Shown piece after piece: positions 36,238 to 43,868 of a stretch of DNA of 64,000 bases (position 1 is the first letter of the stretch; each line of letters opens with the position of its first letter). The position numbers and the translations under genes were made by a program. Source of the DNA: Acuticoccus sediminis (GTDB lineage Bacteria; Pseudomonadota; Alphaproteobacteria; Rhizobiales; Amorphaceae); NCBI RefSeq assembly GCF_003258595.1, contig NZ_QHHQ01000002.1, positions 744,001-808,000 on the forward strand, written 5' to 3'. The notes below the pieces were generated by a model that was not told where the DNA came from, ran no database searches, and saw nothing but the letters and a program-made list of their open reading frames with translations.

Positions 36238-37661
36238 ACGATCTGTCCTCGAAGGTCGACGCCACCGAGATCGTCCATCTGTCGATCGCGGACGCGTCCC
36301 GTCTCATTGCGGCGCGCAAGCTGTCCCCGGTGGAGCTGGTCTCCGCCTTCCTCGCCCGCATCGAGGCGACGGAGGAGCGGCTGCACGCCTACATCACCGT
36401 CCTCGCCGACGAGGCGATGGCGGCGGCGAAGGTCGCCGAGGCGGAGATCGCCGCAGGCCGCTACAAGGGGCCGCTCCACGGCATCCCGTTCGCGGTAAAG
36501 GACAACTACCATGTGAAGGGGGTCCGCACGACCGGCGGCTCGCGTCTGATGCTCGACTACGTTGCCGACGAGACGGCGACGACGATCGAGAATCTCGTCG
36601 CCGCCGGCGCGATCCTCCTAGGCAAGCTGAACACCTGGGAGTACGGCACCGGCAACGGCGAGGTGCATCCGGACCTGCCGTTCCCGCTCGCCCGCAACCC
36701 CTGGAACACGGACCACTTCACCGGCGGCTCCTCCACCGGCGCGGGCGTCTCCGTCGCCGCGGGCAGCGCCATGTTCGCGCTCGGGTCCGACACCGGCGGA
36801 TCGGTGCGCCTTCCGGCCGCGGCGGCCGGCGTCCAGGGCATGAAGGCGACCTACGGCGTCGTCAGCCGCGCCGGCATCCTGCCCAACTGCTGGACGCTCG
36901 ACGTCGCCGGCCCGCTGACCTGGACGAGCGAGGACAACGCCATCGTCCTCGAGACCATGGCGGGCTACGACCCGCGCGACCCGCAGTCCCTCGACCGTCC
37001 CGTGCCGCCCTTCGCGCGCGGCATCGGCACCGGGATCAAGGGCATGACCATCGGCGTCGTGCGCGACCTCGGCGAGGACGCTCCGCCGATGCAGGCCGAG
37101 ACGGCCGCCAATCTCGCCGCCATGGAGCCCGTCCTGAGGGAACTCGGCGCGACGATCGTCGACCTCACCCTGCCGGCGACGCTCTCCGAGTACCGGCTCA
37201 TCACCGGGGCCATCAACTGGGGCGAGTCGTTCTCGATCCACGAGAAGGACTTCATGGAGCGCCACCACCTCATGGGCGCGGCGCTGAAGGCCAAGATGAT
37301 CGCCGGCTTCCACATGCGCGCGGTGGACTATATCGCCGCCCAGCGCCGCCGCCGCGAGCTGGCGGTCGCCACCGACGCGGCGATCCGCTCCGTCGACGCC
37401 GTGCTCGCCCCGTGCACGCTGCTGGCGGCGCCCACGTTCGACGACCAGGAGATCCTGACGCGCTTCACCTTCGGTGCGGCGACCTCGATCTTCAACGTCT
37501 CGGGCCACCCGGCGATCTCCGTCGCCAACGGCTTCGACGCCAAGGGCCTGCCGACCAGCGCCCAGTTCGTCGGCCGCTATTTCGACGAGGCCACGCTCTA
37601 CCGCCTCGCCCACGCCTACGAGATCGCGGCCAACACCCGCGCCGTCCGTCCTTCCCTCTGA
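36234..37661 (+). CDS. Amidase-signature enzyme, second of four in tandem
   Basis: A 475-residue amidase with triad Lys89 (FAVKDNY), Ser166 (GGSSTGAG) and Ser190 (SDTGGSVRLP). It starts with GTG at 36234 overlapping the previous stop (GTGA), with AGGAGG about 8 bases upstream. It is evidently a duplicate of the preceding gene that has since diverged. Keeping both with intact triads points to different substrates or hetero-oligomers rather than redundancy. It is followed after 16 bases by a 63-residue GatC/AtzG-like gene. Confidence 0.9.
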   Translation: MNDLSSKVDATEIVHLSIADASRLIAARKLSPVELVSAFLARIEATEERLHAYITVLADEAMAAAKVAEAEIAAGRYKGPLHGIPFAVKDNYHVKGVRTTGGSRLMLDYVADETATTIENLVAAGAILLGKLNTWEYGTGNGEVHPDLPFPLARNPWNTDHFTGGSSTGAGVSVAAGSAMFALGSDTGGSVRLPAAAAGVQGMKATYGVVSRAGILPNCWTLDVAGPLTWTSEDNAIVLETMAGYDPRDPQSLDRPVPPFARGIGTGIKGMTIGVVRDLGEDAPPMQAETAANLAAMEPVLRELGATIVDLTLPATLSEYRLITGAINWGESFSIHEKDFMERHHLMGAALKAKMIAGFHMRAVDYIAAQRRRRELAVATDAAIRSVDAVLAPCTLLAAPTFDDQEILTRFTFGAATSIFNVSGHPAISVANGFDAKGLPTSAQFVGRYFDEATLYRLAHAYEIAANTRAVRPSL

Positions 37662-37677
37662 CATCCGAGCTCGATCC

Positions 37678-37869
37678 ATGACAACTCCCTGGACTCCCGA
37701 GGAAATCGCCGCCTTCGCGGCCCGCTACGGCCTCACGGATCTGACGCCCGAGATGCTGGACCGGATGCGCGAGATCGCCGACAAGGTCGCCGAGGCGAGC
37801 GCCGCCATCCCGCGCATGCCGCGCAAGGACGACGAGCCGGCGCCCGTCTTCCGCGTGCCGCTGGGTTGA
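37678..37869 (+). CDS. Small AtzG/GatC-like protein inside the amidase array
   Basis: A 63-residue protein. An N-terminal helix (TPEEIAAFAARYGL), a second amphipathic helix (TPEMLDRMREIADKVAEASAAI) and a Pro-rich extended tail (PRKDDEPAPVFRVP) give the two-helix-plus-strap layout of GatC/AtzG-like amidase partners. It lies between two amidase pairs, 16 bases after one and 11 bases before the next, so it is part of the operon. It is not close in sequence to the mini-protein at 27207-27407, but the layout is alike. Family assignment is by pattern, not by a clear signature. Confidence 0.65.
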   Translation: MTTPWTPEEIAAFAARYGLTDLTPEMLDRMREIADKVAEASAAIPRMPRKDDEPAPVFRVPLG

Positions 37870-37880
37870 GGCTGCCGGCA

Positions 37881-39182
37881 ATGGAGCCTTTTGAGCTATC
37901 TGCCGCCGGGGCCTCCCGGGCGATCGCCGACGGCAGCCTCACCGCCGAGGCGCTGACGCGCTCCTGTCTGGAGCGCATCGCCGCCCGCGAGGAGGCGGTG
38001 AAGGCCTGGATCTACGTCGACCGGCGCGAGGCGATCGCCGCCGCGCGCGAGTGCGACAAGGAAATCGCCGCGACGGGCGGGCCGAAGACCCCGCTCCACG
38101 GCATCCCCATCGGCGTCAAGGACGTCATCGACGTCGAAGGCATGCCCACCACCTTCAACAGCGCCTTCTATCAGGACTATGCGCCCGCCCGGGACGCCGA
38201 GTGCGTGCGCGTCGTGCGCGCGTGCGGTGCGGTGATCCTCGGCAAGACCGACACGGTCGAGTTCGCCGCCGGCGGGCGCAAGGCGCTGACCCGCCATCCG
38301 ATGAACCCGGATTACTCGCCCGGCGGTTCCTCCTCCGGGTCGGCCGCCGCCGTCGGCGACTGGCACGTGCCCATCGCCTTCGGCACGCAGACGGCGGGCT
38401 CGCTCATCCGCCCCGCGTCCTACAACGGCCTCTACGCGCTGAAGCCGACCCATGCCTCGGTCGCCTGGCCGGGCGCGGGGCAGTACGCGCCGAGCCTCGA
38501 CACCATTGGCTGGTACGGCCGGTCCGCGGAGGACGTCGCGATGATGGCCGCCGCCTACCGCCTGCGCGGGGTCGACGACAGCGTCGCCGACCCCGCGACG
38601 CTCACCGTCGGCCTCTGCACGACGCCCTACGCCGACCGCTGCGAGCCGTCGGCGCTGGACACGCTGAAGATCGCAGGCGACCGGCTCGCCGCGGCCGGGG
38701 TCACCGTCACCGAGGTCGCGCTGCCGGACGGCTTCGCCGAGCTCTCCGAGATGCACCGGCGGGTGATGCTGGGGGAGGGGATGTCCCACTTCCTCGCCGA
38801 GGTCCTTGAGCGCGGCGACGAGCTGGCGGCGGACTTCACGAGCCGCGTCACCGGCCCGGACGTCATCTCCGCCGAGGCGCTGCGCGAGGCCTACGACGCC
38901 GCGGCCGACGCCCGCCGCCGCTTCGAGGCGATGTTCGACGGCGGCCCGGACATCATCATGGCGCCGGCCTCGCCGGGCGAGGCGCCGAAGGGGCTCACCT
39001 CGACCGGCGACTTCGTGATGAACGCCTTCTGGACGCTCATCCACGTCCCGCTCCTCGCGATCCCGGTCGCGACGGGTCCGGCGGGACTGCCGATCGGCGT
39101 GCAGATCGTCGCGCCGCGCTTCGGCGAGCCGCGCCTCATCGCGGCCGCCCGCGCCATCTCCCCCATCCTCGACCGCGCCTAG
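37881..39182 (+). CDS. Amidase-signature enzyme, third of four in tandem
   Basis: A 433-residue amidase with triad Lys80 (IGVKDVID), Ser150 (PGGSSSGSAAAVGDW) and Ser174 (GTQTAGSLIRPAS). It belongs to a different subgroup from the two preceding amidases (GTQTxGSxxRPA loop, shorter chain) but is clearly paralogous to the next gene, sharing LGKTDTVEFAA and SLDTIGWYGRS. I chose the ATG at 37881, with GAGG about 9 bases upstream, over a TTG at 37866 that overlaps the previous stop. It begins 11 bases after the mini-protein gene. Confidence 0.9.
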   Translation: MEPFELSAAGASRAIADGSLTAEALTRSCLERIAAREEAVKAWIYVDRREAIAAARECDKEIAATGGPKTPLHGIPIGVKDVIDVEGMPTTFNSAFYQDYAPARDAECVRVVRACGAVILGKTDTVEFAAGGRKALTRHPMNPDYSPGGSSSGSAAAVGDWHVPIAFGTQTAGSLIRPASYNGLYALKPTHASVAWPGAGQYAPSLDTIGWYGRSAEDVAMMAAAYRLRGVDDSVADPATLTVGLCTTPYADRCEPSALDTLKIAGDRLAAAGVTVTEVALPDGFAELSEMHRRVMLGEGMSHFLAEVLERGDELAADFTSRVTGPDVISAEALREAYDAAADARRRFEAMFDGGPDIIMAPASPGEAPKGLTSTGDFVMNAFWTLIHVPLLAIPVATGPAGLPIGVQIVAPRFGEPRLIAAARAISPILDRA

Positions 39183-39191
39183 GATACCATC

Positions 39192-40502
39192 ATGGAAGCC
39201 AATGAACTGACCGCCAGCCAGGCCGCGGCGCTGATGGCGAAGGGCGAACTCGGGGCGGAGGAACTCGCCCGCGCGTGCCTCGCCCGGATCGAGGCGCGCG
39301 AGCCGGCGGTGAAGGCCTGGGTCAGCTACGACCCGGCCCGCGCCATCCGCAGCGCCCGCGAGGCCGACAAGCGCCGCGCCTCCGGCGACGTGCCCGGGCC
39401 GCTGCTCGGCATGCCCCTCGGCGTCAAGGACATGATCGACACCGCCGAGTACCCGACGACGGACAACTCCCCCGGCCACTTCGGCAATCGCCCGAGCCAC
39501 GACGCCCACAGCGTCACGGTGATGAAGGCGATGGGCGCCTTCGTCCTCGGCAAGACCGACACGGTGGAGTTCGCCGCCGCCGGCCGCAAGGCGGCGACGC
39601 ACCACCCCATGGCCCCCGGCCGCACGCCGGGCGGCTCCTCGTCCGGCTCCGGCGCGGCGGTGGGCGACTTCCAGGTCCCGCTCGCCTTCGGGACGCAGAC
39701 CGGCGGCTCGCTGATCCGGCCCGCCGCCTTCAACGGCATCTACGCGCTGAAGCCGACGCACAACCTCGTCTCGTGGGACGGGGCGCGGCACTATTCGCCC
39801 AGCCTCGACACCATCGGCTGGTACGGCCGCTCGCCGCAGGACCTCACGCTCGTCGCCGAGGCGTTCCGCCTGCCGGGGGCGGACATGGTGACCGCCCCGC
39901 CGGTCAAGGGCCTCAAGGTCGGCATCACGCGCACCCACAACTGGGACGCCGCCGCGCCCGAGGGGAAGGAAGCGCTGGAACGGGCCGCCCGCCTCCTCGC
40001 CGAGGCCGGCGCCGCGGTGTTCGACCTCGACCTCGCCGAGCCGTTCGCCCGGCTCAACGACACGCAGCGGGTGCTGATGTACGGCGAGGGCCGCGTGCAG
40101 TTCCTCGCCGAATTCCTCCTGCGCCGGGGCGACATGCACCAGGACTTCATCGACCGGGTGGAGAACGTCAACCAGATCACGCCGAGCCTGCTCGCCGAGC
40201 ATCTCAACCTCGCTGCCCGCTGCCGCGAGGCGTTCGACGCCCTCTTCGGCGCCGACCTCGACGTGGTCATCACCCCGTCCGCGCCCGGCGAGGCGCCGGT
40301 CGGACTCGATACGACCGGCGACTGGGTGATGAACTCCATGTGGACCGTGCTCCACGCGCCGTGCCTCGCCGTTCCGGGACACAAGGGTCCGAACGGCCTC
40401 CCGGTCGGGGTCCAGCTCATCGGCCCGCGCTACGGCGATGCGACTCTTCTGGGAATTGCCGAGGCCATCGCCCCCGTGCTCGACCCGGACCTGAAGCTCT
40501 GA
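39192..40502 (+). CDS. Amidase-signature enzyme, fourth of four in tandem
   Basis: A 436-residue amidase with triad Lys79 (LGVKDMID), Ser149 (PGGSSSGSGAAVGDF) and Ser173 (GTQTGGSLIRPAA). It is paralogous to the previous gene over its whole length, including SPGEAPKGL/APGEAPVGL near the C-terminus. It begins 9 bases after that gene and is the last catalytic gene of the operon, followed by a strong hairpin. Confidence 0.9.
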   Translation: MEANELTASQAAALMAKGELGAEELARACLARIEAREPAVKAWVSYDPARAIRSAREADKRRASGDVPGPLLGMPLGVKDMIDTAEYPTTDNSPGHFGNRPSHDAHSVTVMKAMGAFVLGKTDTVEFAAAGRKAATHHPMAPGRTPGGSSSGSGAAVGDFQVPLAFGTQTGGSLIRPAAFNGIYALKPTHNLVSWDGARHYSPSLDTIGWYGRSPQDLTLVAEAFRLPGADMVTAPPVKGLKVGITRTHNWDAAAPEGKEALERAARLLAEAGAAVFDLDLAEPFARLNDTQRVLMYGEGRVQFLAEFLLRRGDMHQDFIDRVENVNQITPSLLAEHLNLAARCREAFDALFGADLDVVITPSAPGEAPVGLDTTGDWVMNSMWTVLHAPCLAVPGHKGPNGLPVGVQLIGPRYGDATLLGIAEAIAPVLDPDLKL

Positions 40503-40509
40503 ACCCCTC

Positions 40510-40541
40510 GGGGCCGCCCATTGTCTTCATGGGGCGGCCCC
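40510..40541 (+). terminator. Candidate terminator of the ABC/amidase operon
   Basis: The perfect 10-bp stem GGGGCCGCCC (40510-40519) and GGGCGGCCCC (40532-40541), with a 12-base loop, lies 8 bases past the last amidase stop. There is no uridine run, so termination may be partial and leave some read-through into the GntR gene. Confidence 0.6.
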
Positions 40542-40593
40542 TCTACATCCGGCCCACCGTCTGCGGTTCGGTCAAAGAAAAGCGAGGACGCGT

Positions 40594-41301
40594 TTGGTCA
40601 CCACGCGCAGTCAGGCGATCACGACAAAGCTGCGTGAGCGGCTGATCGAGGGCTATTACGAGCCGCACGCCCATCTCAACGAAGTGGATCTCGCGGCCGA
40701 GCTCGGGACATCGCGCACCCCTGTTCGCGCTGCGCTAAACTACCTCGCGAGTGAAGGTTTAGTCGTCTACCGCCCGAACGCCGGCTTCATCGTCCGCGCG
40801 ATCACGCCGGCCTACATCGCCGGCGTCTACGAGGTTCGCTCCTCGCTGGAGGGGCTCGCTTCGCGTCTCGCGGCCGAGATCGGCCTCAGCGATGCCGAGC
40901 GCGAGGCGCTCGACCGCAACGTCGCGGAGACCGACGCGGTGATCGCCACCGGCCGGGAGGAGCTCGCCGACGAGCTTCGCAGCCTCAACAACGACTTCCA
41001 CCGTCTCATCATCGAGGCGTCCGGCAACGAGCACCTGTCCGAAACGCTCCGGCGCACGCGCAACCTGCCGGGCGTCGACAAGGTGAAGAACGAGGTGTTC
41101 GACTTCCACTTCATCGCCCGCGCGCAGGAGGACCACCATTACCTGCTCCGCGCGATCAAGCGCGGCCAGGGCGCGCGCGCTGAAGCGCTGTCGCAGGAGC
41201 ACGTCCACCGCGGGGCCCAGCGGCTGCTGGAATTCTTCCGCGAGCGGGGCTGCGAGCCGATCCCGGACAAGGCCAACAACGGCAAGGCGCTGATCGCCTG
41301 A
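40594..41301 (+). CDS. GntR-family transcriptional regulator, FadR/FCD subfamily
   Basis: A 235-residue regulator. The N-terminal winged helix (LNEVDLAAELGTSRTPVRAALNYL-type, wing YRPNAGFIV) precedes an all-helical FCD effector domain with candidate metal/ligand residues in NNDFHRLIIEASGN and the C-terminal EHVHRGAQRLLEFF. Such proteins repress catabolic genes until a carboxylate effector binds. The start is TTG at 40594, with GAGG about 6 bases upstream. It sits at the end of the amidase operon, making it the natural regulator of that operon. It converges with the Lrp gene with only 4 bases between stops. Confidence 0.88.
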   Translation: MVTTRSQAITTKLRERLIEGYYEPHAHLNEVDLAAELGTSRTPVRAALNYLASEGLVVYRPNAGFIVRAITPAYIAGVYEVRSSLEGLASRLAAEIGLSDAEREALDRNVAETDAVIATGREELADELRSLNNDFHRLIIEASGNEHLSETLRRTRNLPGVDKVKNEVFDFHFIARAQEDHHYLLRAIKRGQGARAEALSQEHVHRGAQRLLEFFRERGCEPIPDKANNGKALIA

Positions 41302-41305
41302 GCCG

Positions 41306-41782
41306 CTATCGTCCCTTCATGGTGACGAAACCGAGGGGCAGCTCCGTCGTCGACTTGATCTCCTCCATCGCGAACATCGACGAGACGTCACTGAGGTCGA
41401 TCAGCTTGATCAGCCGCTTGTAGAACTCGTCGTAGGCCTTGATGTTCGGCAGCGCGACACGGATCAGGTAGTCGATGTCCCCCGACAGGCGGAAGAAGTC
41501 GACCACCTCCGGCATCGAGGCGACGGCGTCCTGGAAGCGGCCGAGCCAGTCGGCGTTGTGCTGGCTGGTGCGCACGGCGATGAACACCGCGACCTCCGCA
41601 TTGAGCTTCTCCGCGTTGAGGAGCGCGACGCGGGCCTTGATGTAGCCCTCCTCCTCCAGCTTCTGGATGCGCCGCCAGCAGGGCGTCGAGGACAGGCCGA
41701 CCCGGTTTGCGATCTCCGCCACGGGGAGCGTGCAGTCAGATTGCAGGAGGGCCAGGATCTTCACGTCGATCGAATCGAGCAC
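41306..41782 (-). CDS. Lrp/AsnC family transcriptional regulator
   Basis: A 158-residue regulator. The N-terminal helix-turn-helix (LDSIDVKILALLQ, then VAEIANRVGLSSTPCWRRIQKLEEEGYI) precedes the RAM ligand-binding domain, which contains FFRLSGDIDYLIRV. I prefer the GTG at 41782 (GGAGAG about 5 bases upstream, family-typical N-terminus). A GTG at 41809 would add nine residues without a ribosome site. It is divergent from the PLP enzyme gene, which it probably controls in response to an amino acid. Confidence 0.9.
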   Translation of the reverse strand: MLDSIDVKILALLQSDCTLPVAEIANRVGLSSTPCWRRIQKLEEEGYIKARVALLNAEKLNAEVAVFIAVRTSQHNADWLGRFQDAVASMPEVVDFFRLSGDIDYLIRVALPNIKAYDEFYKRLIKLIDLSDVSSMFAMEEIKSTTELPLGFVTMKGR

Positions 41783-41969
41783 CGGTCTCTCCGAAGCTGT
41801 TGTTTTCACAAGGAGTACAGGTACCGCGGCCTCCGCGAAGATGGAAGAAAATTCATCTCATAATATTCCGATTTAAGGAAGCAGATTCCAACTTTGAGGT
41901 CGATGCCGCGAAAGTTGCAAGCCTATTCCAGCCTCGCGCTGGTAATCTGTGCTCGTTGCGTTGACAGGG
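41783..41969. promoter_or_regulatory. AT-rich divergent promoter region between Lrp and PLP enzyme genes
   Basis: The stretch 41840-41900 is markedly A/T-rich for this window (AAAATTCATCTCATAATATT), as expected for Lrp-type binding and a divergent promoter. No sharp palindrome stands out. Confidence 0.4.
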
Positions 41970-43076
41970 ATGGATGACGTGGCGGTAGCGCTCCTCAAGC
42001 CGACGACGATGACCGACCGGGATGCCGTTGCGAACATGGTCGCACGGCTGCACGAGGAGGAGGCGCGGGCGACGGAAACACCGCTCCTGCGGCTCGATCT
42101 TCCCGCCGTGCCGAACATCCCGGTCTACCTCAAGGACGAGACCCGTCAGCCGACGGGGAGCCTCAAGCACCGCCTCGCCCGCTCGCTCTTCATGCACGGT
42201 CTGGTGTCGGGCCGGATCGGCCCGGACAGCACGATTATCGAGGCCTCCTCCGGGTCGACCGCCGTCTCCGAAGCCTACTTCGCCCGCCTGCTCGGCCTCC
42301 CGTTCGTGGCGGTCGTTCCCCGCACGACCTCGCCCGCCAAGCTGGCGCTGATCGAGGCGCACGGCGGGGAGTGCCATCTCGTCGAGCCGGGCGTCGACGT
42401 GCGCGAGGAGAGCCAGCGCCTCGCCGTCGAACGCGGCGGCGTCTTCATCGACCAGTTCACCTATGCCGAGCGCGCGAGCGACTGGCAGGGCCGCAGCAAC
42501 ATCGGCGCCGCCATCCTCGACCAGCTCGTCGCGGCGGGTGCCCCGGAGCTCGCCTGGGTCGTCGCGGGCGCCGGCACCGGCGGCACCATCACCACCATCG
42601 GCCGCCACCTGCGCTACAGGGGCCTCGACGCAAAGATCTGCCTCGTCGATCCGGACCGCTCCGTGCTGCACCGGCACTGCAACGACCGTGCGCAGTCGGC
42701 CTGCCCGGGCCCGGCGTCGCTGGTGGAGGGGATCGGGCGGCAGCGTGTCGAGGCGAGCTTCCTGCCCGCCCTCGTCGACCGCTGGCTCGCCGTGCCGGAT
42801 GCGGCCTCGATCGCCGCTGCACGCGGCCTGTCGCGGCTGCTGGGGCGGGAGTGCGGCGGGTCGACGGGCACGGCGTTCTGGGGCGTCGCCACCGTGGTCG
42901 CGGAGATGGCCCGCACCGGACGGTCCGGCGCGGTCGTCTTCCTGTGCTGCGACGGGGGCGAGCGGTACGCCAGCTCCTATTTCAACGACACCTGGGTGCG
43001 CGATCAGGCGCTCGACCTCGCCCCCTTCGCCACCCGCCTCAACGCCTTCGTCGAGACGGGCCGCTTCGCGAACTGA
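41970..43076 (+). CDS. PLP-dependent enzyme, cysteine synthase-like (fold type II)
   Basis: A 368-residue PLP enzyme. The cofactor lysine is Lys66 in QPTGSLKHRLA, the phosphate/substrate loop is EASSGSTAVSEA (91-102), and the PLP-phosphate loop is GAGTGGTITTIGRH. It is related to cysteine synthase, but these signatures differ from CysK, so beta-elimination (for example a cysteine desulfhydrase) or another beta-replacement is equally likely. The start is uncertain: ATG 41970 is used, but GTG 41949 or later codons are possible. It is divergent from an Lrp-type regulator, as in the DecR/CyuR-controlled cysteine-degradation systems. Confidence 0.8.
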   Translation: MDDVAVALLKPTTMTDRDAVANMVARLHEEEARATETPLLRLDLPAVPNIPVYLKDETRQPTGSLKHRLARSLFMHGLVSGRIGPDSTIIEASSGSTAVSEAYFARLLGLPFVAVVPRTTSPAKLALIEAHGGECHLVEPGVDVREESQRLAVERGGVFIDQFTYAERASDWQGRSNIGAAILDQLVAAGAPELAWVVAGAGTGGTITTIGRHLRYRGLDAKICLVDPDRSVLHRHCNDRAQSACPGPASLVEGIGRQRVEASFLPALVDRWLAVPDAASIAAARGLSRLLGRECGGSTGTAFWGVATVVAEMARTGRSGAVVFLCCDGGERYASSYFNDTWVRDQALDLAPFATRLNAFVETGRFAN

Positions 43077-43115
43077 GCGCGACGCAGTCGCGCGGCGGGG
43101 CCCCGCCGCCGGCCG

Positions 43116-43868
43116 TCACCACATCACGTCGCCGCCGTTGGGCGAGACGCTCTGGCCGATCATGAACGTGCTCTCGTCCGACGCGAGGTAGACGTAGGCG
43201 TAGGCGGCCTCCTCGGGCGTGCCGATCCGCTTGATCGGCAGCGTGCCGATCTTCCATGCCGCCCACTCCGGATTGCCGGCGCGCCACATCGGCGTGTCGA
43301 TCGGGCCCGGGCAGACGACGTTCACGCGCACCCCGCTCGCCGCGACCTCCTGCGCCACCGAGACCGACAGCGCCACCACCGCCGCCTTGGAGGCGCTGTA
43401 GATGCCGCCGCGCGGCGCCGGCTTGTGGGCAAGCTGCGAGGCCGTGTTGATGATCGACCCCGAGCCCTGCGACAGCATGATCGGCATCACCCGCTGCATC
43501 GCATGCGCGACGCCGAGGAGGTTGATGTCGAGCGTGCGCGTCCAGACCTCCGGGTCCTGCTCGTGGAACTCGGACTTCGGCGGGGAGATGCCGGCGTTGT
43601 TGACGAGGACGTCGATGCGCCCGAACGCCTCGTGCGCTGCTGCGATGGCCGCGGCGATGGTGGCCGGCTGGCGCACGTCCACTTCCGCGGTGAGGCAGGT
43701 GCGGCCCGTCTCCTCGACGGCGGCCTTCAGGGAGGCAAGCTCGGCGGCCTTGTCGAAGTCCGCGGCCATGACGTCCGCGCCCTCCTCGGCGAAGAGGCGC
43801 ACGACGGCGCGGCCGATCCCGGTGCCGCTGCCGATGACCACGGCCTTCTTGCCTGCGAGGCGGCTCAT
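43116..43868 (-). CDS. Short-chain dehydrogenase/reductase (SDR) family oxidoreductase
   Basis: A 250-residue classical SDR: nucleotide-binding GSGTGIG (13-19), NNAG (90-93), catalytic Ser144, and Tyr157-x3-Lys161 in YSASK. It oxidises or reduces an alcohol/carbonyl with NAD(P). Its ATG overlaps the allantoinase-type gene's stop by 4 bases, so it is the last gene of the ureide/TRAP operon. Its exact substrate in that pathway is unclear; a 2-oxo or hydroxy acid derived from glyoxylate is one guess. Confidence 0.9.
   Translation of the reverse strand: MSRLAGKKAVVIGSGTGIGRAVVRLFAEEGADVMAADFDKAAELASLKAAVEETGRTCLTAEVDVRQPATIAAAIAAAHEAFGRIDVLVNNAGISPPKSEFHEQDPEVWTRTLDINLLGVAHAMQRVMPIMLSQGSGSIINTASQLAHKPAPRGGIYSASKAAVVALSVSVAQEVAASGVRVNVVCPGPIDTPMWRAGNPEWAAWKIGTLPIKRIGTPEEAAYAYVYLASDESTFMIGQSVSPNGGDVMW

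Noticed and set aside
37896-40382. An 828-residue minus-strand frame opposite two amidases
   Set aside because: It shows periodic low-complexity text mirroring amidase codons, with no domain and no ribosome site; the amidases on the plus strand have intact triads.
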